39,179 nt of DNA, taken from assembly GCA_016744575.1 (NCBI GenBank), contig JADGEC010000019.1, positions 1 through 39,179 of the forward strand, written 5' to 3'. Position 1 is the first letter of the stretch, and each line of letters starts with the position of its first letter. This document shows, one piece after another, positions 32,202 through 39,179 of the stretch. Below the pieces are notes generated by a model that made no database searches, was not told where the DNA came from, and was given only the letters and a program-made list of their open reading frames with translations. The position numbers and the translations under genes are program-made. Source of the DNA: Sulfurimonadaceae bacterium (GTDB lineage Bacteria; Campylobacterota; Campylobacteria; Campylobacterales; Sulfurimonadaceae).

Positions 32202-35017
32202 CGGTGCCTTCGCCTAGGTGTCTCTTTCCGCTCACCCTGTCGCTTTTCCTGATTTAATTTTCTAAAACAGCTCTGACAAATGGCGTAAGAGGAGTTGAGC
32301 GGAAGTGCTTTACTACACTGTCTGCAGCGTGGGACAAAATTACTTCGTTGTAGAGATGCTTCGATATAACGGTTTAAGACTACACGGTTCTGGCGTGCTT
32401 TTTCGGCGTCGATGAAGTAGTCACCAAAACGATAACTCAGCCAGAGATAAAGAGAGATCTCCTTGACTCTGTCCTCCGCATGAAGCAGGTCCTCCATAGT
32501 GGCGGCATACTCTCCCAGATGTGAGGGTGGTATGTAAGCAACAGGTCTATGTTGCTCCAGAGCATTGATATAACGCTCGAACTCACTGACGATATAGGGC
32601 GAAGAGAGGGTGAGTGGCGCGCAGGAGAGATGGTACTTACTGGGGAGATCAAGCTCGTGTTGGTCGATGATCTCGGCAGCCTCTGTCATACCCTCAAGAT
32701 TGGTCGCGCGAAAAGGTCCGTCAAACTGCATGTTCTTGACGAAGAAGCGAAGGACCTCAGAGAGTGACTGCTCTTCAAGGATGGAGCTGACAAGCTTTAT
32801 ATGTTCGAGATTGGCACTGACGTTGAAGGGGATCGCGATCGTCTGTGCTGGTTTTTGATACTGCTTATGTAGCAGTTGGAGTACATCGGGTTTTAGTGCA
32901 CCGACGTAGCCATGTTCACTTAGACCAAATCGACCGGCACGTCCGGAGATCTGCTGCACCTCTGAGGGTGTAAGTGGACGCTGTCTTTCACCATCAAACT
33001 TCTCACCCTTGGCAAACAAGATAGTCTGGATAGGGAGGTTCAGTCCCATGGCGATAGCATCGGTGGCGACAAGGACCTCTGTCTCTCCGGTGCGAAAACG
33101 ACGGGCCTCTTCACGGCGTACTTCCGGCGAGAGGTTCCCGTAGATCACACTGACCTTATAGTATCGGGCAAGCTGCTGTTTTAAACGAAGTACCTCTTTA
33201 CGAGAGAAAGCGATAAGTGCTGTACCGGGCTTGATATCGGCGATCGGCGTTGCAGCATGCATCAGGTCCAGTGGGGTCTTACGTTCAAATTCGATGATCT
33301 CAAGGGGTTCGTTGAGATACTCGGCAAGGGCCATGACTGCTTTTTTAGCATTGGAAGAGCCAGTCATGATCACGGTCTTTGCCGGGGCACCGATGATGGC
33401 ATTGGCCCAGGCCCATCCCCGGTCTCTGTCCCCTATCATCTGCACTTCATCGATGACACAGACATCTACATCGACTTCAAAGTTCAGCATCTCAATAGTG
33501 GAGCTGATATGGGTGGCATCCTCATCAAGTATCTGCTCTTCACCCGTGATGAGGGACGCGCTGATCCCACTCTCTTGAAGCTCCTCATATCCTTCAAGAG
33601 CAAGCAGTCGCAGTGGTGCGAGGTAGTAACCGGTATCGGCTTTTTGTAGATGCTTCATCGCGGTATAGGTCTTGCCGCTGTTGGTAGGTCCGGTGTGAAA
33701 GATCAGGCGGCGGTGCATCTCTCTGGCAAGTGGGAAGAGGTTTTTGAAGTCTCGGATGGTGCGTCCAAGAAGTTCGTGCTGCTGTCGTCTTAAGAGTGCA
33801 CTCTGGATATTCTGATTGAAATGGAAGAGGACTCTTCTAGACATCTTCGCCGTGATATGTAGTACTTTCCCCGGTAGTGGCAGCAGCTCATCATAGATCA
33901 TCTCATAAAGAGTCGCATCATCAAGTCTCAACATCTTTGCCTGCTCAGAGCAGTCGTCAACGAGCTGTTCAAGTTCAGTGATGAAGCTCTCTTCCTGCTC
34001 CTTTCTTGCCGTATCAAGCTGCTGTGAAAGCGCTAACTGCTCTCCTCTCCAAATGCTCTTTAGTGTTGCTTCTTTATTAAGAAGGATGTGCGTCGTATAG
34101 GGTAAGATCCCGTTATGGTGAGGGGCGGAGAACTCGGTATGGATGCCGAGGACTATCTCATCATCACTCTGCTGAAGATCATCGATCTCTAGCATGCTTT
34201 CGAGCGTCTTTTTTAGCAGTGCGTCATTCAAGGCTGGATGGGTGATGGCCTCTTTGGGGGAAGCTGAACGAAGTGCAGCAAGGATCTGTTGTCCTGATAG
34301 ATAGGGGTGCCCCTTCTCTAGTGACTGTAAGAAGTCATCGATCTGCTGCTGTTTATTGTCTGCCTGCTCTTTTTTCAAGTTACTTAGTTCAGTGAAGAGT
34401 GTGTCGTTATCGGTCTCACTAAGATGTTCATAGGTGAAGCTGACCGTGTGGACAGGTACGATCTTCTTAAAGTTCTCACCAGAGAGCGCGTAGTGCGCTG
34501 CGTAGTTGAAGACAAAACGGTCCTCAAGATCGAATTTACCCTCCAGACGTCTTTCAAGATCTTCTCTCTTCTTCTCAAAACGAAGGTGCGAGAGTTTATG
34601 GTCAAGTCTGCTTCTGTTGATCTTTCTGGTCCGGACATCAGCAAAAGCAGCGATGAGTTGTTGCTGCTCTTTGGGCGTGACATCCATCTCTTCGAGTATC
34701 TCATCTATCTTGTCACTTTTTTCGACAGCAGCACTCTCTGCAAGGCTCATCGTATTACGATAGACCTTGTTCTGGAGCTTGAAGAAGTCGACGATGATCT
34801 GCCGGATCTGCACATCAGCATCTGACCATAGTCGGCGGAAAAGACGGACAAGGTCTGCCTTATCCATACTGTCTGGGATGATGCCTAAGACTTGAGTCAA
34901 CTCTATAAGTAGCTCTGTCTCGACAAGTTCGATGCCCTCATCAAAACCCACTTCATCAAAGATGTGTCGGATAGCAGTATTGAGTCTGGTGAGCTTCTTT
35001 TTCTGTTTGTTAGCCAT
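32198..35017 (-). CDS. Large SUV3-like RNA helicase
   Basis: Superfamily 2 helicase of 939 residues. Walker A is HTGPTNSGKT near residue 440, the Walker B/DEAD-box equivalent is IDEVQMIGD near 520, and the arginine-finger motif VI is QQISGRAGRFG; together they match SUV3, the mitochondrial RNA degradosome helicase and its bacterial relatives. The long N-terminal region (about 1-430) is largely charged helices without a recognised domain. The C-terminus has a zinc-ribbon-like pair, CRQCSKALP and ICQSCF, then a basic tail. Likely role is RNA unwinding or turnover. It is divergent from the rhodanese-like gene. Confidence 0.87.
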   Translation of the reverse strand: MANKQKKKLTRLNTAIRHIFDEVGFDEGIELVETELLIELTQVLGIIPDSMDKADLVRLFRRLWSDADVQIRQIIVDFFKLQNKVYRNTMSLAESAAVEKSDKIDEILEEMDVTPKEQQQLIAAFADVRTRKINRSRLDHKLSHLRFEKKREDLERRLEGKFDLEDRFVFNYAAHYALSGENFKKIVPVHTVSFTYEHLSETDNDTLFTELSNLKKEQADNKQQQIDDFLQSLEKGHPYLSGQQILAALRSASPKEAITHPALNDALLKKTLESMLEIDDLQQSDDEIVLGIHTEFSAPHHNGILPYTTHILLNKEATLKSIWRGEQLALSQQLDTARKEQEESFITELEQLVDDCSEQAKMLRLDDATLYEMIYDELLPLPGKVLHITAKMSRRVLFHFNQNIQSALLRRQQHELLGRTIRDFKNLFPLAREMHRRLIFHTGPTNSGKTYTAMKHLQKADTGYYLAPLRLLALEGYEELQESGISASLITGEEQILDEDATHISSTIEMLNFEVDVDVCVIDEVQMIGDRDRGWAWANAIIGAPAKTVIMTGSSNAKKAVMALAEYLNEPLEIIEFERKTPLDLMHAATPIADIKPGTALIAFSRKEVLRLKQQLARYYKVSVIYGNLSPEVRREEARRFRTGETEVLVATDAIAMGLNLPIQTILFAKGEKFDGERQRPLTPSEVQQISGRAGRFGLSEHGYVGALKPDVLQLLHKQYQKPAQTIAIPFNVSANLEHIKLVSSILEEQSLSEVLRFFVKNMQFDGPFRATNLEGMTEAAEIIDQHELDLPSKYHLSCAPLTLSSPYIVSEFERYINALEQHRPVAYIPPSHLGEYAATMEDLLHAEDRVKEISLYLWLSYRFGDYFIDAEKARQNRVVLNRYIEASLQRSNFVPRCRQCSKALPLNSSYAICQSCFRKLNQEKRQGERKETPRRRHR

Positions 35018-35125
35018 GGCTGCAATGGTAACTAAATGTATGTTAATAATGATGCGGTTAAGCTGATGATCTCAGTTAGAGACTTTGGCTCTTTAGCTAT
35101 AGTTTCGTAAAAAATAGGAGCTGAG

Positions 35126-35464
35126 ATGGAAGCATTTCCCGATGAGTGGACACAGAAAGAGTTTCTGCATGAGAGAGCACGCCTTGAGAATGAAGGGGTG
35201 AAAGTCTTGCTTATCGATACCATTTTGGCACCTATCGAGCGGGTGGAGACGGTACTTTACAACCCTTTTGAACTCAATAAGGAGCCTGAAAGTTCCGTTT
35301 TCGTCTTCTACTGCGACACAGGTAAGGAGACAAAAGAGCGTTTGGGGCACTACCGTAAGAAGTTCCCAGATCATCACTGTCTCTCTCTACGGGGAGGTCG
35401 GGGTTACTGGCGAAAATATATGGGATTGGAGGATGATGGACGTGCCCCTGCATGCTCGATCTGA
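35126..35464 (+). CDS. Rhodanese-like protein
   Basis: Protein of 112 residues. The C-terminal half resembles a rhodanese domain: VFVFYCDTGKETKERLGHYR contains the presumed catalytic Cys63, followed by CLSLRGGRGYWRKY, the usual GG-x-W end of the fold. The N-terminal region is shorter and weakly conserved. If active, it would transfer sulfane sulfur. The ribosome-binding site TAGGAG precedes the ATG. Its end overlaps the DUF309 gene by 32 bases in another frame. Confidence 0.65.
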   Translation: MEAFPDEWTQKEFLHERARLENEGVKVLLIDTILAPIERVETVLYNPFELNKEPESSVFVFYCDTGKETKERLGHYRKKFPDHHCLSLRGGRGYWRKYMGLEDDGRAPACSI

Positions 35465-35759
35465 AGAGTTTATGCTCTGTCTGGAACAGAAGCGTTATTT
35501 TGATGCCCATGAAGCGCTTGAGACCCTCTGGTTCCCCCGTCGTTTTGAGAAGAGCAGTGAGGTCTATCTACTTAGGGGACTGATCAATGCGGCGGTATCT
35601 TTTGAGCTCTCAAGACGTGGTCGTAAGGAAGCCTCTGCGCGTGTCTGGAAGAACTACCTGAAGTACCGTCCGCTGATCGAAGAGATAGTATCTGGTGAGC
35701 GAGATCATTTCAATAAGATGATCGTAGAGATAGAAAAAATCAGGGCGCATGGTGTATGA
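35433..35759 (+). CDS. DUF309 family protein
   Basis: Helical protein of 108 residues. The core CLEQKRYFDAHEALETLWFP matches the DUF309 signature (F-AHE-LE-LW), followed by LLRGLINAAVSFELSRRGR. The biochemical function is unknown. Starts at 35433 and 35436 are adjacent Met codons after GGAGG; an internal ATG at 35472 is also possible but would cut the helix before the core. Coupled to the rhodanese-like gene by a 32-base overlap. Confidence 0.75.
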   Translation: MMDVPLHARSEEFMLCLEQKRYFDAHEALETLWFPRRFEKSSEVYLLRGLINAAVSFELSRRGRKEASARVWKNYLKYRPLIEEIVSGERDHFNKMIVEIEKIRAHGV

Positions 35760-35774
35760 CCCGTTATTATTTGC

Positions 35775-35780
35775 TATAAT
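35775..35780 (+). promoter_or_regulatory. -10 box of the DUF481 gene
   Basis: Perfect TATAAT in TTGCTATAATTACG, 26 bases before the ATG at 35806; same GCTATAAT context as other promoters in the window. Confidence 0.6.
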
Positions 35781-35805
35781 TACGCGAAAAAAAACTGGGA
35801 TGTGA

Positions 35806-37137
35806 ATGCGATCGATCTTAATACTAGCTTTATTAAACACCTATATGCTTTTTGCAGTACAGACTACTGAGACGACATCGACAAAGTCCACTTCTACCGA
35901 TGTGCAAAATAGTGAGAAGAGAATAGACCTCAAAGATGGGGTCCTGGTCGCTGCTATTGATCAGCCTGTTGTCGTCAAAGACAACTCGGGGTTGTCTGAT
36001 CAGGAAGTAAGAGAGATAGCAGAAGCAGCAGATATGAATGCGACTGCAAAAGCTGTCGCAGAGATGGCGGAGTCTATTACCGAGTCGATCGAGAACAATG
36101 AGAGTGTCAGCCAGAAAGCCAAACAGGCAGTCTGGGAGACGATGTCACCGACTCCTGATGGTCATGACTGGGTACAGACTACGTCGGGTGAATGGTTTAA
36201 GGGTGAGATCAAAGCCCTTTATGATGAGGAATTGGAGTTTGACAGTGATGAGATAGGCGACTACTCTTTTAAGTATAAAGACATCACCCAGATCAAGAGT
36301 TTTAATGTCCTAAACGTCAACATAGAAGGCTTGGCATCTTTTGCCGGGATCATTCGTATGAAGGATGACAATATCACCATCATCCAGGGTGATGGGAAGT
36401 ATGAGTTCACGCGTGAGCAGGTCGTCTCTGCTGCCCCTAAGAAAGATCATGAACGTGAGAAGTGGTCTGGAAAGGCGACACTTAGTCTGGATATGCGTAA
36501 AGGGAACAAAGACACATTCGATTACACTGCTAAAGTGACAGCAAGGCGTCGTACAGCAGATACCCGCCTGCGTCTGGACTATCTAGGCAGGATCTCAGCA
36601 GTCGAAGGGACAGAGTCAGCCAATGACCACCGTATCAATGAGAACTATAATGTCTATCTGTTTCGTGATGTCTTTTGGAACGCCATCTTCTCTGAGTACT
36701 ATGAAGACAAGTTTAAGAACATAGAGAACCAATACACCGTTGGTTCTGGTCTTGGGCATACTGTCATAGATACTCCGGAGATGGAGTGGGAGGTCTCGGG
36801 AGGACCGGCGATCATATACACCCGCTATCTGACTGTTACGGAGGGAGCGGCCAGTACAGAGATGTCACCGGCATTGGAGTTTAATACCAACCTTGAGTTG
36901 GAACTGACAAAGATAACTGATCTCGAAGTCGGTTATAAACTGACCTATACGGATGATCCTGCCGGTAGATATAAACATCACATGGTCATCACTCTGGAAA
37001 ATGAGCTTACTAGCTGGCTTGACCTTGATCTTACGACCGTGTGGGACTACATCAAAAAACCAACAACGGACTCAGACGGTATCACTCCAGAGAAGAGTGA
37101 CTTTCAATTCCTTGTGGGTCTTGGCGTAGATTTTTAA
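35806..37137 (+). CDS. DUF481 putative outer-membrane protein
   Basis: Exported protein of 443 residues with a signal peptide (MRSILILALLNTYMLFAVQ). An acidic, coiled-coil-like segment (about 60-110) is followed by a small domain (DWVQTTSGEWFKGEIKALYD) and a C-terminal DUF481 beta-barrel (about 215-443). The last residues, LGVDF, end in Phe, as expected for barrel insertion by the BAM complex. Function of DUF481 proteins is largely unknown. A weak hairpin, ATATCTA/TAGATAT, lies at 37141-37160 just downstream. Confidence 0.78.
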   Translation: MRSILILALLNTYMLFAVQTTETTSTKSTSTDVQNSEKRIDLKDGVLVAAIDQPVVVKDNSGLSDQEVREIAEAADMNATAKAVAEMAESITESIENNESVSQKAKQAVWETMSPTPDGHDWVQTTSGEWFKGEIKALYDEELEFDSDEIGDYSFKYKDITQIKSFNVLNVNIEGLASFAGIIRMKDDNITIIQGDGKYEFTREQVVSAAPKKDHEREKWSGKATLSLDMRKGNKDTFDYTAKVTARRRTADTRLRLDYLGRISAVEGTESANDHRINENYNVYLFRDVFWNAIFSEYYEDKFKNIENQYTVGSGLGHTVIDTPEMEWEVSGGPAIIYTRYLTVTEGAASTEMSPALEFNTNLELELTKITDLEVGYKLTYTDDPAGRYKHHMVITLENELTSWLDLDLTTVWDYIKKPTTDSDGITPEKSDFQFLVGLGVDF

Positions 37138-37165
37138 GAGATATCTATCTCGTTAGATATACTTT

Positions 37166-37193
37166 CCTCGTTCCTAAATTTTATTTGGTAATG
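37166..37193 (+). repeat. REP-like hairpin unit 1
   Basis: Begins CCTCGTTCC and forms an imperfect stem TTCCTAAAT/ATTTGGTAA. It is the left member of an inverted pair with the unit at 37401-37431. The intervening sequence (37194-37400) contains no supported gene. Confidence 0.55.
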
Positions 37194-37400
37194 AATATCA
37201 CGATCTATTATACATGATGATCATAGACCCTAAAGTCAGATAGACTGGCTGCACGGGGTCAAAGCTTCACTTTATCGCTTCGCTCCGAAAGATGAATCAT
37301 CCTCGTATGTAAAAAAATTTCTAAAATAACAGCCTATACTATAGATGTGGAGTTCGTTAGAAGTAATATATTGGTTGTCTCGCTTGTCATGGTGAAGTAT

Positions 37401-37431
37401 GCAGTCTCCCACGGGGACCGTGGGAACGAGG
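37401..37431 (-). repeat. REP-like hairpin unit 2
   Basis: Perfect 7-bp stem CCCACGG/CCGTGGG with loop GGA, ending GGAACGAGG, the reverse complement of the CCTCGTTCC that opens unit 1. On the - strand it therefore starts CCTCGTTCC. Hairpins of this form occur dispersed in proteobacterial genomes, often linked to REP-associated transposases. Confidence 0.6.
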
Positions 37432-37463
37432 GATAGGCTAAGTCAAGGGTATTGTAGATGCCC

Positions 37464-38567
37464 TTATATTCTCTCCGCCCGTTTTAGTGAGACGAATGAG
37501 GCAAAGGCGATGATAGCTGCACTTAGGAAGAGCTGCTCGGGCCACCACTCATAGATATATCCTGAACTTATTGCTCCTAAAAAACCTCCAAGCCCATAAG
37601 AGATCCCGAAGAAGAACTGTTGTGCCAGTCTTTGCTCTGAGTAGAGTGTGAACAGGTAGCTGATCGCTGCTGAGTGAAACAGCGCAAAGCTAAGTGCATG
37701 CAGACTCTGTGAGAAGAAGAGTACGCCCATATCGTCGGGGAAAAGCCAGATGAGCATCCAGCGAAAAGTAGTCACGGCGGTGGTCACCTGTAAAACGGTG
37801 AGCAGGTTCTTTTTAAGTAGAGGTCCTTGAAAATAGAGCATCAAGATCTCGACTACGACACCAAATGACCAGAGATAGATAGTCATATCTAACGATACCC
37901 CGTGGGCAGTCTCATAGATGGTAAAGAAGTTATAGAAGGGGCCGAAACTTACCTGCATCAGACCCAGTCCAAGCCAGAGTGGCCAGTGGGCAAGGATCTG
38001 CAGTGGAGCACCCTCTTGTGGTCTGGCTGGCTTTGCTGGCTGGTGGTGATCATACCTAGCGATCATAAAACCGAATATCGCGGTAAGGATGGTCGTGCTG
38101 GCAAGGTATCCGATAGCTGTCTCAGGTGAATCCATGAATTTGACCAGGACCAGTGCCACAGCGATAAAACCGATGGAGCCAAAGAGGCGGATCTTTCCAT
38201 AACGCTCTTTGCCTATCTCTAAGAGGGCGATCACCTCGATGTAGGGCAAGATGAGACTTAGTCCAATACCAAGTCCTACATTGACTAAGAGCAGAGCACT
38301 AAAGGTGTGCAGGGCAGGGAAAAAGGCGAGGGAACTGATGACCATCAGTGCCAGGGCCATATTAAAGATAGTCCGATTTAGTTGTAATCCCCTGGTAAAA
38401 GCAAAGGGTACGATAAAACGGACCAGCGGGGCAGCAGCAAAGATGATACCGATCTCAGATGGTTGAAAACCCACCATCGACAGTACTTTTGGCATAAAGA
38501 TGATGTAGACCGCTATGACCGCAAAATAGAAGAAGTAGAACGCAGCTATTAAAAAGGCAAGCACCAA
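37464..38567 (-). CDS. Major facilitator superfamily transporter
   Basis: Integral membrane protein of 367 residues with about eleven to twelve hydrophobic spans, for example FLIAAFYFFYFAVIAVYIIF at the N-terminus and FGISYGLGGFLGAISSGYIY near the end. The loop RGLQLNRTIFN and the segment EIGKERYGKIRLFGSIGFIA resemble the MFS branch that includes 3-phenylpropionate-type permeases (PPP family). The substrate is unknown. The start is a TTG at 38567 or GTG at 38564, with no strong ribosome-binding site; it lies three bases after the RDD gene stop, so the two are coupled. Confidence 0.8.
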   Translation of the reverse strand: MVLAFLIAAFYFFYFAVIAVYIIFMPKVLSMVGFQPSEIGIIFAAAPLVRFIVPFAFTRGLQLNRTIFNMALALMVISSLAFFPALHTFSALLLVNVGLGIGLSLILPYIEVIALLEIGKERYGKIRLFGSIGFIAVALVLVKFMDSPETAIGYLASTTILTAIFGFMIARYDHHQPAKPARPQEGAPLQILAHWPLWLGLGLMQVSFGPFYNFFTIYETAHGVSLDMTIYLWSFGVVVEILMLYFQGPLLKKNLLTVLQVTTAVTTFRWMLIWLFPDDMGVLFFSQSLHALSFALFHSAAISYLFTLYSEQRLAQQFFFGISYGLGGFLGAISSGYIYEWWPEQLFLSAAIIAFASFVSLKRAERI

Positions 38568-38570
38568 TAG

Positions 38571-39083
38571 TTACTCGTAGATCACAGCGGTATTGCTGAT
38601 AAGATCATGTAACGTGCGTTTGTCTTTTCGAAAAAGTCCTATGAAAAAGCCGATCAAGGTGATGGCAGAGAAGAGGTAACCGATGAAACGGATGATAAGC
38701 TGTAACCATGAGGCACGTTCAAAAGTCTTGGCATCGACGACTTTGATACGGGCTATCTTTTTTCCTGGTGTCTGACCGCTGGTCTTCCAGAAGATGACAT
38801 AGACAGTCATAGAGAGCACTATCTGTAAGATCGATGATGTCGGGTCTGGAGCATTGGTAAGTGCTGCCTCGTTTTGCATCAGGACATCTAAGCCGTCGGC
38901 ACTCTTCATCGTATTGTCATAACCGAACACCATCATCAGAAGCAGACTTATGGGCATGCCGATCATAAACACATCGGTGATAAAACCAAGGAACCGGGAC
39001 CAGAAGCCCGCATAGTACACTTTGGGCTGCTCTTCGCTTTTTTGGGCTGCAGCACCGCCCTTTTTTATCTCTCTCCATCGCAT
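38571..39083 (-). CDS. RDD-family membrane protein
   Basis: Membrane protein of 170 residues with about three hydrophobic spans. The family signature begins at YAGFWSRFLGFITDVFMIGM, where the Arg-Asp pair gives the family name, and continues with TSGQTPGKKIARIKVVDA, the conserved G-x-T-x-G-K motif. Some RDD proteins are sodium/proton antiporters; most are unknown. The ATG at 39083 is only about seven bases past the -10 box, so the mRNA may be leaderless. It forms a two-gene unit with the MFS transporter. Confidence 0.82.
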   Translation of the reverse strand: MRWREIKKGGAAAQKSEEQPKVYYAGFWSRFLGFITDVFMIGMPISLLLMMVFGYDNTMKSADGLDVLMQNEAALTNAPDPTSSILQIVLSMTVYVIFWKTSGQTPGKKIARIKVVDAKTFERASWLQLIIRFIGYLFSAITLIGFFIGLFRKDKRTLHDLISNTAVIYE

Positions 39084-39089
39084 GGGCGA

Positions 39090-39095
39090 ATTATA
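39090..39095 (-). promoter_or_regulatory. -10 box of the RDD/MFS operon
   Basis: Perfect TATAAT in GGTATAATTCGCCC on the - strand. It ends six bases before the ATG, which places the expected transcript start at or next to the start codon. The last 84 bases of the window hold nothing further that I can support. Confidence 0.6.
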
Positions 39096-39179
39096 CCAGA
39101 TAGTAGGCGCTGCAAAGGTATCTATCTACTCTGAGTCATACGTAAGTCTTGCCGCGTTTACCTACTATCTAGGACCTGT

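Noticed and set aside
1-39179. CRISPR arrays, rRNA operons, prophage, intact insertion sequences
   Set aside because: No regularly spaced repeats, rRNA-like sequence, phage genes or transposase reading frames were seen.

Overview
The window reads as a chromosomal segment of a nitrogen-fixing member of the Campylobacterota (Epsilonproteobacteria), probably from the Sulfurimonas/Sulfuricurvum/Sulfurovum side. The evidence is the combination of nif accessory genes, a NarB/NasA-type nitrate reductase, the style of DnaG and ribosomal protein S21, PurT, and recurrent GCTATAATC-like -10 boxes that mostly lack a recognisable -35. The genus is an inference and I could not test it.

Region 1 (about 1-13240) is the accessory end of a nitrogenase gene cluster. 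On the + strand, the tail of nifU is followed by an aldo/keto reductase, a fumarate-reductase-like FAD protein, a very long RNA hairpin and nifT. nifA lies on the - strand. A sigma-54 promoter (GG-N10-GC) then starts a tightly packed unit of about 7.7 kb: Tpx-type peroxiredoxin, a 20-codon microORF, a tandem nitroreductase (SagB-like), a 100-residue orphan, a [2Fe-2S] ferredoxin, a flavodiiron protein, a short NifQ-like protein with an altered cysteine set, a MoxR-like AAA+ ATPase, a VWA protein, two proteins I do not recognise, an ArsC-fold nitrogenase-associated protein and a 36-residue membrane peptide. Many junctions overlap (ATGA or longer), so the proteins are probably made together. Some look protective (Tpx, flavodiiron), some supply electrons (ferredoxin, nitroreductase, FAD protein) and some handle molybdenum or mature metal sites (NifQ-like, AAA+/VWA pair). 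The structural genes nifHDK are not in the window.

Region 2 (about 13260-23950) is mostly housekeeping: a - strand assimilatory nitrate reductase, tRNA-Ala(GGC) with promoter and terminator, a SPOR-like secreted protein, a degenerate GGDEF protein, a PP-loop enzyme, dnaG, rpsU with a UUCG terminator, a purT / 2-hydroxyacid dehydrogenase / YqaA operon, a thioredoxin preceded by a new 43-residue membrane ORF, and an AEC carrier.

Region 3 (about 24000-39179) holds a fumarate reductase/succinate dehydrogenase-like flavoprotein and iron-sulfur pair without a membrane anchor, a DUF3300/DUF2950 envelope pair, YajQ, a coiled-coil HTH protein next to a four-CBS diguanylate cyclase, a large SUV3-like helicase, a rhodanese-like protein with a DUF309 protein, a DUF481 outer-membrane protein, an intergenic pair of inverted REP-like hairpins, and an MFS/RDD membrane gene pair.

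The best candidates for undescribed biology are the AAA+/VWA module with its unknown partners inside the nif operon, the 29-bp hairpin before nifT, the NifQ variant, and the anchorless flavoprotein/Fe-S pair. I saw no CRISPR array, intact transposase, prophage gene or rRNA.
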